Shown piece after piece: positions 1-7,955 of a DNA stretch of 64,000 bases. A model generated the notes under the pieces. It was not told the origin of the DNA. It searched no databases and saw only the letters and a list, made by a program, of their open reading frames with translations. Both the position numbers and the translations under genes were made by a program. Position 1 is the stretch's first letter. Each line of letters begins with the position of its first letter. Source of the stretch: Stenotrophomonas sp. SAU14A_NAIMI4_5 (GTDB lineage: Bacteria; Pseudomonadota; Gammaproteobacteria; Xanthomonadales; Xanthomonadaceae); assembly GCF_003086795.1 (NCBI RefSeq), contig NZ_CP026003.1:578503-642502 (forward strand), in the 5' to 3' direction.

Positions 1-948
1 CAGGGTTGGCATGAAGTGGTCGGCACGCTGGGCGAAGTGCGCGGCACCTTTACCGGCGAGAGTCGCCACCACCTGCACGCCGGCTTCGATGTGCGCGGCG
101 ACGTGGGGCAGACCGTGCTGGCCATCGCCGACGGCAAGATCAGCAGCCCGATTGCGGCCTGGAGTCTGGGCGGCCAGGCCGAAGGGCTGGCCGTGGGGCG
201 CCTGAACTACATCCACATGCGGGTGGGCCGCACCCCGGCCGGTGAGCCGTTCGATGCGCGCTGGCAGCCGCTGTACGGCGAGGACGGCAAGCTGGAGCGC
301 ATCCGCGTGCGGCGCGGCACGCGCATCCACGTTGGCGACCGTCTGGGCAGCATCAACAGCCAGGCGCACGTGCACTTGCAGGTGGGCACCAGCGGTTTCG
401 AGACCAATGCGGTGGCACTGGGCTTCACCGGCTACGCCGACCACTTCGCGCCGCGCATCACAGATGTCGGCCTGCTGGATGACAACGACCAGCCGCTGTC
501 CGCAGGCAGCGATGGCGTGGTGATGCTGGCCCGGCAGGGGCGTGGCGTGCAGATCGTGGTGGAGGCGTGGGACCAGGTGGACAACAACCTGCCGCGCCGC
601 CGGTTGGGGCCCTACCAGGTGGGTTACCAGATCCTCGACGCGGCCGGGCAGCCGCTGCAGGGTTACGAACAGCCACGCTGGAACATCGTGTTCAACCGCA
701 TGCCGCCGCAGAAGCAGGCAGTGAAGGTGGCCTATGCGCCGGACAGCGGCATCACCGTACATGGCAGTGCGGTGACCCGCTTCCGCTACCTGGCGACCAA
801 CACCGTGCGCGATGGCCTGATGGAAACCGGGCGCTGGCAGCCGGCGGCGCTGCCGCCGGGCGAGTACATCATCCGCGGCAGTGCACGCGATTACAGCGGC
901 AATGAAGGCATCGGCAAGCGCGAGATCAGGGTACGGCTGCTGCCATAG
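1..948 (+). CDS. M23 family peptidase (LytM-like), 5' truncated by the window
   Basis: The reading frame is open from base 1 and the true start lies upstream. The visible 315 residues contain the two metal-binding signatures of M23 peptidoglycan endopeptidases: HAGFD near residues 26-30 (HxxxD) and AHVHLQV near 122-128 (HxH). These ligands normally hold one zinc and cleave peptide cross-links in murein. About 190 residues of beta-rich sequence follow the second motif, so the protein is longer at the C-terminus than a minimal LytM domain. That tail has no recognised domain. The family normally acts in the periplasm, but the signal region is outside the window. The 3' end overlaps the end of the convergent DGPF gene by 23 bp. 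Confidence 0.85.
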   Translation, partial: QGWHEVVGTLGEVRGTFTGESRHHLHAGFDVRGDVGQTVLAIADGKISSPIAAWSLGGQAEGLAVGRLNYIHMRVGRTPAGEPFDARWQPLYGEDGKLERIRVRRGTRIHVGDRLGSINSQAHVHLQVGTSGFETNAVALGFTGYADHFAPRITDVGLLDDNDQPLSAGSDGVVMLARQGRGVQIVVEAWDQVDNNLPRRRLGPYQVGYQILDAAGQPLQGYEQPRWNIVFNRMPPQKQAVKVAYAPDSGITVHGSAVTRFRYLATNTVRDGLMETGRWQPAALPPGEYIIRGSARDYSGNEGIGKREIRVRLLP

Positions 949-1333
949 CCGCGGCCGGCGCACCGCAGCGCACGCGCTCGGCGTCCATGTCTTCCAGCGG
1001 CCGCACTTCGATGCTGCCAAAGCGCGCCCAGGGGAATTCGCGGGCGATGCGCATGGCTTCGTCGCGGTCGCGTGCGCGGATGAGGTTGAAGCCGGCCAGC
1101 AGTTCGCGGGTTTCAGCGAAGGGGCCATCAAGCACGCGGCTGTGGCCATCGCGCACGCGCAGGGTCTGCGCGGTGTCGACCGGCTGCAGTTTTTGTGCGG
1201 CCAGCAGGGTGCCTTCGGCCTGCAGTTGATCGGCGTGGGCGAGGCAGTCGCGCATCAGTGCATTGAACGCGTCGCTGGGCAGGGCCTGCAGCAGGGCGGG
1301 TTCGATGTAGATGAGGAGCAGGTACTGCTGCAT
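926..1333 (-). CDS. YCII/DGPF-domain protein
   Basis: This 135-residue protein is of the YCII-related (DGPF) family, small dimeric ferredoxin-like proteins of unknown activity. The family motif DGPF is seen at residues 69-72, in the context LDGPFAETRELLAGF. I chose the ATG at 1333 (MQQYLLLIYI) because the homologous fold begins there. The open frame extends 79 codons further upstream but runs through palindromic repeat DNA. DGPF genes are the hallmark companions of ECF42 sigma factors, and one lies 2 kb away, so common control is plausible. I see no TGTCGA-type promoter directly upstream of this gene. Confidence 0.85.
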   Translation of the reverse strand: MQQYLLLIYIEPALLQALPSDAFNALMRDCLAHADQLQAEGTLLAAQKLQPVDTAQTLRVRDGHSRVLDGPFAETRELLAGFNLIRARDRDEAMRIAREFPWARFGSIEVRPLEDMDAERVRCGAPAAAMAAAVP

Positions 1334-1476
1334 GGCACGGTCCTGGCGGGGGCGGGGTTCCATGATGGCGCAGGTTTGCGTGGTGGCATGTTGCAGCGCG
1401 AAAGGCCGCCTGCGGCGGGGGATCGGCGAACGGCGGAGCCCCTCCGTGGTGTGCCATCTGCTGGGATTACTGGGGT

Positions 1477-1582
1477 GGGCCGGTCGGGGTGGGGGCGCGG
1501 GACACGCCGTGAACCCATCCATGGGGGCTCGTAGGCGCCATCCATGGCGCCTGCGGTCCCGCGCCCCCACCCCGACCGGCCC
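1477..1582. repeat. Long palindrome with 26-bp perfect arms
   Basis: Arms 1477-1502 and 1557-1582 are perfectly complementary. The 54-nt loop carries GAACCCATCCATGG and a second small hairpin, GGCGCCATCCATGGCGCC, at 1534-1551. It belongs to the same class as 1744-1847 and the palindrome split by the IS110 element. Confidence 0.9.
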
Positions 1583-1743
1583 CGGACACGTTCACGCGGC
1601 TGACCCACCACGGAAGATCAACAGCAAAAACAAAAAGCGGGTCGCTTCGCTCGCACAGCCGAGCCCGCCAGCCAACCGCTCTTGCCTTTGCTTTTGCCTT
1701 CTTCTCTTGATCTTCCGGGGTGGGCGCGCGGGAACGTGTCCGT

Positions 1744-1847
1744 GGCCGGGAGGGTGGGTTGGCTGGGGGCGTGAGCCGCATGGATGCGGCGACCGAGCTT
1801 ACATGGACGTACTTGCAGCGTCCCCCAGCCAACCCACCCTCCCGGCC
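1744..1847. repeat. Long palindrome with 26-bp perfect arms
   Basis: Arms 1744-1769 and 1822-1847 are perfectly complementary but differ in sequence from the 1477-1582 arms. The loop begins CGTGAGCCGCATGG and contains the hairpin GCCGCATGGATGCGGC (1774-1789). The bases before the right arm (CATGGACG...GCGT) resemble those flanking the right arm near 40205. Confidence 0.9.
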
Positions 1848-1956
1848 AACCCTCAATTACCAGGGCTTTAAGCCCCCACCACGGAGGGGCTCCGCCGTTC
1901 GCCGATCCCCCGCCGCAGGCGCGCCTTCCGCGCAGGAAAAAAAATTCCACCAGACC

Positions 1957-1983
1957 TGTCGATTCCCGTCCCCCCGGTTCGTC
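1957..1983 (+). promoter_or_regulatory. Candidate ECF42-type promoter
   Basis: TGTCGA (1957-1962) and CGTC (1980-1983) are separated by 17 bp and end 44 bp before the DGPF gene. This matches the TGTCGA / CG(A/T)C pattern I recall for ECF42 sigma factors. The operon that follows ends with an ECF42-type sigma gene, so autoregulation is inferred. Confidence 0.55.
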
Positions 1984-2027
1984 GTACCCATGAAGGGCAC
2001 GCAAACCGCCGCCCACGGGAGACCGAC

Positions 2028-2441
2028 ATGAAAGTCATGGTGATCGTCAAAGCCAACGCCGATTCCGAAGCCGGGCGCCTGCCCAGCGAAGCGGAACTGG
2101 CCGAAATGGGAGCCTACAACGAACAACTCGTCGCCGCCGGCATCATGCTCGCCGGTGAGGGCCTGCACGCCACTGCCCGTGGCCGCCGCATTCATTTTGG
2201 CGCCGCCGCGCCGCAGGTGCAGGCCGGACCGTTCGGCCCGCCCAGCGAGCAGATCGCCGGGTTCTGGCTGTGGAACGTGCGCTCGCTGGACGAGGCCATC
2301 GAATGGGCCAGCCGTGCCCCGTTCGGCGCTGGCGGCACCCTCGAGCTGCGTCCGCTGATCACCGCCGAGGATTTCGGCGAAGCCTTCACCCCCGAATTAC
2401 AGCAGCAGGAACAGCGTCTGCGGGAACAGCTGGAAAACTGA
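2028..2441 (+). CDS. YciI/DGPF-family protein, first gene of the ECF42 operon
   Basis: This is a 137-residue YCII-like protein. It begins MKVMVIVKAN and ends with an acidic/Gln-rich helix. The family motif appears in a variant form, AGPF (residues 66-69), followed by the typical PSEQIAGFWLW strand. In ECF42 clusters such proteins are co-transcribed with the sigma factor; their biochemical role is unknown. The gene is 62 bp upstream of a VOC gene on the same strand and directly follows a TGTCGA-N17-CGTC promoter candidate. The start is well supported because the upstream sequence is promoter and repeat DNA. Confidence 0.85.
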   Translation: MKVMVIVKANADSEAGRLPSEAELAEMGAYNEQLVAAGIMLAGEGLHATARGRRIHFGAAAPQVQAGPFGPPSEQIAGFWLWNVRSLDEAIEWASRAPFGAGGTLELRPLITAEDFGEAFTPELQQQEQRLREQLEN

Positions 2442-2502
2442 TCGATCTTCCCTGTCACATCCGCCGGTACGCCCCGGCACCACCACCCAACGGAGCATTG
2501 CC

Positions 2503-2925
2503 ATGAAACTGATTCCCTTCCTTGGCTTCAGCGGCCAGGCCCACGATGCGATGGCCTTCTATGCCAAGGCCCTCGGTGGCCAGGTCACCTCGGAGATGAA
2601 GTACCGCGACATGCCGCCGTCCGATGGTTCGCCGGGCTGCAACGAGATGCCTGCCGAAACCCTCGACCACGTGGCGCACAGCCAGCTGGAGATCGAGGGC
2701 GCGATCCTGATGGCCGCCGATGGCCCGGGCGGCGGCGAGGGCGGTTCGACCACCATCAATGTCGACGTCGACAGCATCGAGGAAGCCGAGCGCGTGTTCG
2801 CCGCGCTGGCCGAAGGCGGCCAGGTGCAGATGCCGATCGCCGAGACGTTCTGGGCGCATCGCTGGGGCATGTTGATCGACCGCTTCGGCAAGCCGTGGAT
2901 GGTCAACTGCATGAAGCAGCCCTGA
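2503..2925 (+). CDS. VOC-superfamily protein (PhnB-like)
   Basis: This 140-residue protein shows the PhnB-type vicinal-oxygen-chelate pattern: an N-terminal strand and helix (MKLIPFLGFSGQAHDAMAFY), a central VAHSQLEIEG strand, and a C-terminal FWAHRWGMLIDRFGKPWMVN segment. PhnB-like proteins have glyoxalase/bleomycin-resistance folds, but this subgroup has no assigned reaction, and metal binding cannot be judged from sequence alone. It is the second gene of the cluster, between DGPF and another VOC gene. This matches the known pairing of VOC and DGPF genes around ECF42 sigma factors. Confidence 0.82.
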   Translation: MKLIPFLGFSGQAHDAMAFYAKALGGQVTSEMKYRDMPPSDGSPGCNEMPAETLDHVAHSQLEIEGAILMAADGPGGGEGGSTTINVDVDSIEEAERVFAALAEGGQVQMPIAETFWAHRWGMLIDRFGKPWMVNCMKQP

Positions 2926-2979
2926 TCCAGCTCCCGCACCCGTCACCCATCACCCATCACCCGCACAGGAAACGCAACG

Positions 2980-3390
2980 ATGAGCGCACCGCAACCGCAG
3001 ATGATCTTCGTCAACCTGCCCGTGCAGGACCTGCAACAGTCCAAGGATTTCTTCAGCGCGCTGGGCTACAGCTTCAATCCGGCCTACACCAATGAAGACG
3101 CCGCCTGCATGGTCATCAGCGAGAGCATCTTCGTGATGCTGCTGGTCAAGCCGTTCTTCCAGCAGTTCACCAACAAGAACATTGCCGATGCGCACGCGGA
3201 GACCGAGGTGATCACCTGCCTTTCCGCGGCCAGCCGCAAGGCGGTGGACGTGATGGTGGACAAGGCGGTGGCCGCCGGTGGCAGCGAGCCGCAACCGGCG
3301 CGCGATTACGGTTTCATGTACCAGCGCGGCTTCCAGGACCTGGATGGCCACCTGTGGGAAATCGCACACATGGAAGGCGAGCCGGGCTGA
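2980..3390 (+). CDS. VOC-family (glyoxalase-like) protein
   Basis: This 136-residue protein begins with the VOC strand QMIFVNLPVQDLQQSKDFF and ends with the typical RGFQDLDGHLWEIAHM segment. The Glu of LWEIAHM occupies the position of the last metal ligand in many VOC proteins. It follows the PhnB-like gene by 54 bp and precedes the sigma factor gene by 58 bp, so all four genes probably form one transcript. An oxidative or electrophile-detoxifying role is often proposed for such clusters, but nothing in the sequence identifies a substrate. Confidence 0.82.
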   Translation: MSAPQPQMIFVNLPVQDLQQSKDFFSALGYSFNPAYTNEDAACMVISESIFVMLLVKPFFQQFTNKNIADAHAETEVITCLSAASRKAVDVMVDKAVAAGGSEPQPARDYGFMYQRGFQDLDGHLWEIAHMEGEPG

Positions 3391-3448
3391 TGGCCGACGC
3401 CGTTCGCTGGCGCTTGTGCGGGCACGGCCTGCGTGCTGTGATCGGCGC

Positions 3449-4735
3449 ATGACCGAGCCCGCCCTGAGCCAGCGACTGGAAACCCTCTGGCGGATGGAAT
3501 CGCCGGTGTTGATCGCGCGCCTGGCGCGGCTGCTCGGCGGTGATGTCGGCCGCGCCGAGGAGCTGGCCCAGGACACCTGGCTGGCCGCGCTGGAGCGCTG
3601 GCCGGCGCAGGGCATCCCGGACAACCCCGGAGCCTGGCTGATGACCACCGCGCGCAACCGTGCCATCGATGTGCTGCGCCAGCACCAGCGCGTGGCGCAG
3701 CAGCATGCGAAATGGGGCGAGGAACTGCACCCGGTGGCGCTGCCCGCACCCGATGACAGCCAGGCACTGGAGGACGACCTCGGCGATGACCTGCTGCGGC
3801 TGATGTTCGTGGCCTGCCATCCGGTGTTGCCGGCCGATGCACGGGTGGCGCTGACCCTGCGCCTGCTGGGCGGGCTGACCACCACCGAGATCGCCCGCGC
3901 CTTCCTGCAGCCGGAGCCGACCATCGCCCAGCGCATCGTGCGCGCCAAGCGCACCCTGGTGCAGAAGCAGGTGCCCTACGAAGTGCCGCGCGCCGAGGCG
4001 CTGCCCGAGCGGCTGGCCTCGGTGCTGGAGGCGATCTACCTGGTCTTCAACGAGGGCTATGCGGCCAGTGCCGGCGATGACTGGATGCGGCCGGCCTTGT
4101 GCGAGGAAGCGCTGCGGCTGGCCCGCATCCTCGCCCATCGCCTGCCCGCGCCGGCGGTGCTGGGCCTGCTGGCGCTGATGGAACTGCAGGCCTCGCGTGC
4201 CGCGGCGCGCGTCGATGCGCAGGGCCAGCCGGTATTGCTGGACGTGCAGAACCGCGCGCGCTGGGACTGGCTGCAGATTGAACGCGGGCAACAGGTGCTG
4301 CAGCGTGCGCTGGATGCCGGCGGCGGCAACGATGCCTACGTGCTGCAGGCACGCATCGCGGCCTGCCATGCCACCGCGCGCCGTGCCGAAGACACCGACT
4401 GGGCACGCATCGCCGCGCTGTATGCGCAGCTGCTGCAGGTGATGCCTTCGCCGGTGGTGGCCCTCAACCGGGTGGTGGCGGTGTCGCGCAGTGACGGTGC
4501 GTTCGCGGCCTGGGGGTTGTTGCAGCCGTTGCTGGTCGATGCGCGGTTGCAGGGCTATGCCCCGTTGCAGGTGGTGCGCGGCGAGCTGCTGCTGCAGCTG
4601 GGTCGGCGTGACGATGCCGCCACCGCCTTCCGCGAGGCGGCCGCGCTCACCGGCAATGCCCGCGAGCAGGCGCTGCTGCTCGCGCGCGCCCAGACATCTG
4701 GGTCAGAGCCCTTTTCCACCGGAAAAGGGATCTGA
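3449..4735 (+). CDS. ECF42-type RNA polymerase sigma factor with C-terminal TPR-like extension
   Basis: The protein has 428 residues, twice the size of a simple ECF factor. Sigma region 2 is seen at about 1-85 (AQDTWLAALERWP, NPGAWLMTTARNRAIDVLR) and region 4 at about 125-185 (LTLRLLGGLTTTEIARAF). A long alpha-helical extension follows, of the kind ECF42 factors carry instead of a separate anti-sigma factor. The ATG at 3449 is chosen because the frame upstream overlaps the VOC gene and encodes no sigma sequence. The last codons and the TGA stop lie inside a GGGTCAGAGCCC hairpin, so the tail PFSTGKGI is repeat-encoded. Confidence 0.88.
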   Translation: MTEPALSQRLETLWRMESPVLIARLARLLGGDVGRAEELAQDTWLAALERWPAQGIPDNPGAWLMTTARNRAIDVLRQHQRVAQQHAKWGEELHPVALPAPDDSQALEDDLGDDLLRLMFVACHPVLPADARVALTLRLLGGLTTTEIARAFLQPEPTIAQRIVRAKRTLVQKQVPYEVPRAEALPERLASVLEAIYLVFNEGYAASAGDDWMRPALCEEALRLARILAHRLPAPAVLGLLALMELQASRAAARVDAQGQPVLLDVQNRARWDWLQIERGQQVLQRALDAGGGNDAYVLQARIAACHATARRAEDTDWARIAALYAQLLQVMPSPVVALNRVVAVSRSDGAFAAWGLLQPLLVDARLQGYAPLQVVRGELLLQLGRRDDAATAFREAAALTGNAREQALLLARAQTSGSEPFSTGKGI

Positions 4736-4739
4736 CCCC
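4700..4739 (+). terminator. GGGTCAGAGCCC-class hairpin supplying the sigma gene's stop codon
   Basis: GGGTCAGAGCCCTTTTCC pairs with GGAAAAGGGATCTGACCCC around a short loop. TGA at 4733-4735 is the stop codon of the ECF42 gene. It is one of five copies of this hairpin class in the window, all at gene ends. It lacks a strong T-tract, so a terminator or mRNA 3'-end stabiliser role is inferred. Confidence 0.6.
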
Positions 4740-4749
4740 TTCTTGTTGA

Positions 4750-4836
4750 GTGCCGACCAACGGTCGGCACCCACCCCGCCATCCCACGCAATGCAGGCTT
4801 TTGCTTTTGGAGTTGCCGGCCAGCGGCCGGCACTAC
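4750..4836. repeat. Two REP/SMAG-type palindromes
   Basis: TGCCGACCAACGGTCGGCA (4751-4769) and TGCCGGCCAGCGGCCGGCA ending in CTAC (4812-4836) lie between the sigma gene and the M28 peptidase gene. Confidence 0.75.
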
Positions 4837-4905
4837 CGCAGGTGCAGGGCGCAGCCCTGCCGAATCCCATTACACTCCGGAAGGATTTTCCTGCTGGAGA
4901 GAGCA

Positions 4906-6555
4906 ATGAAACGAGCAGTACTGGGCATCCTGGCCCTGTCGGTGTCGAGCGCACTGATGGCCGCCACGCCGAAATTCGATGGCGCGCGGATCTCCGCCGA
5001 CGTCAAGGAACTGGCCTCCGACGCCTACGAGGGCCGCTCGCCGGCCACCGCAGGCGAAGAAAAGACCATTGCCTATCTCAGCAAGCAGTTTGCCGCCGCC
5101 GGCCTGCAGCCGGGTGGCGACCTGCAGGATGGCAAGCGCCTGTGGACCCAGGCCGTGCCGCTGCGCAAAGGCGACATCGTCGGTACCCCGCAGCTGGCCC
5201 TGCACCAGGGCGGCAAGACCGTCACCCTCGACCAGGGCAAGCAGATCGCCGTGCGCGCCGCCATGAATGGCGCCACCACCGTCGACATCAGCAAGGCGCC
5301 GCTGGTCTTCCTCGGCTATGGGGTGAAGGCGCCGGAGCGCAACTGGGACGACTTCAAGGGCGTCGACCTGAAGGGCAAGATCGCCGTCGTGCTGATCAAC
5401 GACCCGGATTTCGAAACCGGCAAGGGCGACTTCGACGGCAAGGGCATGACCTGGTACGGGCGCTGGCCGTACAAGTACGAAGAAGGCGCACGCCAGGGCG
5501 CGCTCGGCGTGCTGATCGTGCACGAGACCGCACCGGCCTCGTACGGCTGGGCCACCGTGGCCGGCTCCAACACCAACACCATGTTCGACGTGGTGCGTGA
5601 CAACCCCGCCGAGACCCACCCGCTGCTGGAAGGCTGGATCCAGCGCGACCTCGCCGTCGAGCTGTTCCGCGCCGCCGGGCAGGATTTCGAGGCGCTGAAG
5701 AAGAAGGCGCAGCAGCGCGACTTCACCCCGGTGGCGCTGACCGGCGCCAGCCTGGATGCGAAGTACGCGGTGAAGACCGAAGTGATCACCTCGCACAACG
5801 TGGCCGCACGCCTGGAAGGCAGCAGCCACCCGGACGAGACCATCATCTACAGCGCGCACTGGGACCACATCGGCGTGGGCGAACCGGACGCGCGCGGCGA
5901 CCGCATCTTCAACGGCGCGCTGGACAACGCCAGCGGCACCGCCTCGCTGATCGAACTGGCCCGCGGCTTCGCCAAGGGCCCGCGTCCGCAGCGCTCGCTG
6001 CTGTTCCTGGCGGTCACCGCCGAGGAAAAGGGCCTGCTGGGTTCGGAGTACTACGCCACCCACCCGCTGTACCCGCTGGAAACCACCGTGGCGGCGATCA
6101 ACATGGACGGCATGTCGCCATTCGGTCCGTCGCGTGATTTCGGCATCTACGGCACCGCGCGCTTCGAACTGCTGGACCAGCTGAAGGACGTCGCCAAGGG
6201 TTGGGACATTCGCTACACCCCGGACCCGAAGCCGGAAGCGGGCCTGTTCTTCCGCTCCGATCACTTCTCGTTCGCCAAGCGCGGCGTGCCGGCGCTGTCC
6301 TGGTCGGCCGGCCAGGACTGGGTGGACGGTGGCGTTGCCGCCGGCAAGAAGGCCTCGGAGGATTACACCGCCAAGCGCTACCACCAGCAGGGCGACGAAT
6401 GGCAGCCGGACTGGGTGTTTGCCGGTGCCGCCCGCGACCTGGAAGTGCTCTACACGCTGGGCAACCAGCTGGCCAACTCGCGCAGCTGGCCGAACTGGAG
6501 CACCGACGAGTCGTTCCGCGCCGTGCGTGACAGCAGCGCCGACCAGCGCAAATAA
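4906..6555 (+). CDS. Secreted M28-family zinc aminopeptidase
   Basis: The protein has 549 residues with a Sec signal peptide (MKRAVLGILALSVSSALMAA), so it is periplasmic or secreted. The co-catalytic zinc site of M28 peptidases is complete in sequence: SAHWDH (His318, Asp320), LDNASGT (Asp340), TAEEKG (Glu373-Glu374), NMDGM and SDHFSF. A PA-like insert lies between the N-terminal region and the catalytic half (about residues 130-300), as in other bacterial M28 exopeptidases. It probably removes N-terminal residues from peptides. The ATG at 4906 follows GGAGAGAGCA, a good ribosome site. The gene is monocistronic and flanked by REP elements. Confidence 0.9.
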   Translation: MKRAVLGILALSVSSALMAATPKFDGARISADVKELASDAYEGRSPATAGEEKTIAYLSKQFAAAGLQPGGDLQDGKRLWTQAVPLRKGDIVGTPQLALHQGGKTVTLDQGKQIAVRAAMNGATTVDISKAPLVFLGYGVKAPERNWDDFKGVDLKGKIAVVLINDPDFETGKGDFDGKGMTWYGRWPYKYEEGARQGALGVLIVHETAPASYGWATVAGSNTNTMFDVVRDNPAETHPLLEGWIQRDLAVELFRAAGQDFEALKKKAQQRDFTPVALTGASLDAKYAVKTEVITSHNVAARLEGSSHPDETIIYSAHWDHIGVGEPDARGDRIFNGALDNASGTASLIELARGFAKGPRPQRSLLFLAVTAEEKGLLGSEYYATHPLYPLETTVAAINMDGMSPFGPSRDFGIYGTARFELLDQLKDVAKGWDIRYTPDPKPEAGLFFRSDHFSFAKRGVPALSWSAGQDWVDGGVAAGKKASEDYTAKRYHQQGDEWQPDWVFAGAARDLEVLYTLGNQLANSRSWPNWSTDESFRAVRDSSADQRK

Positions 6556-6564
6556 GAAGCACCG

Positions 6565-6587
6565 GTAGCGCCGGGCCATGCCCGGCG
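6565..6587. repeat. SMAG element
   Basis: GTAGCGCCGGGCCATGCCCG and the following GCG form a short GTAG-headed palindrome 9 bp after the M28 stop codon. It may protect or terminate that transcript. Confidence 0.8.
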
Positions 6588-6695
6588 TTCCCGTGACCGC
6601 TTCCATCCCCGGTTTCCGGGGCTTCGTCGCAGGCCGCTTGTTTGCCCGGTGGGCCGACCTATGCTCGGCTCACCCCCTTCCTCCAAGGCGCTGCC

Positions 6696-7955
6696 GTGAT
6701 CGCCAGCCTCACTCTCATTCTCCGTCACCTGTTGGCCTGGGCCGTGGCACTGCTGGTGGCCGGCATGGTCTGGAGCGGCATCTTCAGCGGCATGAACGAC
6801 GGCCCCGGCTGGATCTTCGGCCTGCTGGCGATGTTCCTGATGATCAGCGCGCTGGGCAGTGCCATCACCCACGTGCGCCGCGTGTGGCTGATCGCCGGGC
6901 GCCTCGACGGCAGCACCCTGTCCGGCCACCAGCGCCGCCAGATTGAAGTGCCGCTGGATGCCGGCCCTGCGTTCGCCCTGGTCGAGGCCGCCGTGGCCGA
7001 ACTGCCGCGGGTGGAAGACGTGGAAAGCGCCGCCGGCAGCCTGCAGGTGCGCGCCTACGTGCGCCGTGTCGATCCCTGGAATGGCCGCCAGCCATCGCGC
7101 TGGAATCTGCCGGCGCGGCTGGCCATCAAGCGCAACAGCGTGCAGGCCACGGTCACCCCGGGGCAGGGCACCAGCACCGTCACCCTGCTGTTCGAGCCCG
7201 ATGCCGGCTGGTGGGCCGACCTGCTGGCGCTGGATGAGGGCAGCAATTTCGAGAACGCCGAGGCCGTCACCCGCGCCATCACCCGCCGCGTGGCCGACCA
7301 GCGCCGCGACGAGCAGGCCGCCGCCGAACAGACCCAGGTGGAAAAGGAACTGTCGGTGGCCCGCCTGAACCTGCTGCACGCGCAGGTGGAACCGCACTTC
7401 CTCTACAACACCCTGGCCAATGCGCAGGTGCTTACCCGCACCGATCCCGGCCGTGCCGAACAGATGCTCGGCCACCTCATCCAGTACCTGCGCAGTTCGC
7501 TGCCGCAGGTGGATGAGTCGGTGTCCACGCTCGGTGTGGAGCTGGAGCGCACCCGCGCCTACCTGGAAATCCTGCGCATCCGCATGGGCGCGCGGCTGGC
7601 GGTGGAAGTGCAGGTGCCCAACGAGCTGCACGGCGTGCACATGCCGGCGATGGCCCTGCAGACGCTGGTGGAAAACGCGATCAAGCACGGCCTGGAACCC
7701 AAGCCCGGTGGCGGCACGATCTGGATCCTGGCGCGAGCGTTCGATGACCACGTGACGGTGACCGTGGCCGATGATGGACTGGGCTTCGGCCAGGGCACCA
7801 GCGGCACCGGCATCGGCCTGAAGAACCTGCGCGAGCGCCTGCGCCTGACCTGCGGCGAGCAGGCCGGTGTGGCCATCGTTGCCAATTTCCCCAGCGGCGT
7901 CGCCGCCACCATGACCCTGCCGCAGCCGGCCAAGGAACGCAGCCATGCCGCTTGA
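6696..7955 (+). CDS. LytS-type membrane sensor histidine kinase
   Basis: The protein has 419 residues, with two transmembrane helices in the first 65 residues, a linker with little similarity, then the His_kinase domain characteristic of LytS/YehU proteins. Phospho-acceptor His234 lies in VEPHFLYNTLANAQ. The ATP-binding lobe shows LVENAIKHGLEP and ADDGLGFGQGTSGTGIGLKN. The GTG at 6696 is preferred over an upstream TTG at 6642 because AAGG lies just upstream and the first helix begins there. The gene overlaps the response regulator by 11 bp, so the two form a two-component pair. The signal is unknown. Confidence 0.87.
   Translation: MIASLTLILRHLLAWAVALLVAGMVWSGIFSGMNDGPGWIFGLLAMFLMISALGSAITHVRRVWLIAGRLDGSTLSGHQRRQIEVPLDAGPAFALVEAAVAELPRVEDVESAAGSLQVRAYVRRVDPWNGRQPSRWNLPARLAIKRNSVQATVTPGQGTSTVTLLFEPDAGWWADLLALDEGSNFENAEAVTRAITRRVADQRRDEQAAAEQTQVEKELSVARLNLLHAQVEPHFLYNTLANAQVLTRTDPGRAEQMLGHLIQYLRSSLPQVDESVSTLGVELERTRAYLEILRIRMGARLAVEVQVPNELHGVHMPAMALQTLVENAIKHGLEPKPGGGTIWILARAFDDHVTVTVADDGLGFGQGTSGTGIGLKNLRERLRLTCGEQAGVAIVANFPSGVAATMTLPQPAKERSHAA

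Larger units (their letters stand above)
1404..1926. repeat. 45-bp perfect inverted repeat enclosing two large palindromes
   Basis: Bases 1407-1451 are the exact reverse complement of 1877-1921. With one indel the match extends a few bases further out. Between these arms lie two independent long palindromes (1477-1582 and 1744-1847), so the whole 520-bp gap is a nested set of inverted repeats. No gene is supported inside it. The open frames crossing it in several directions have low-complexity, Pro/Arg-rich products. It separates two oppositely oriented DGPF genes. Confidence 0.9.

Noticed and set aside
1467..2016. Several open frames of 100-130 codons in the palindrome block
   Set aside because: They cross long inverted repeats in all directions, encode Pro/Arg/Gly-rich low-complexity sequence and have no ribosome sites.
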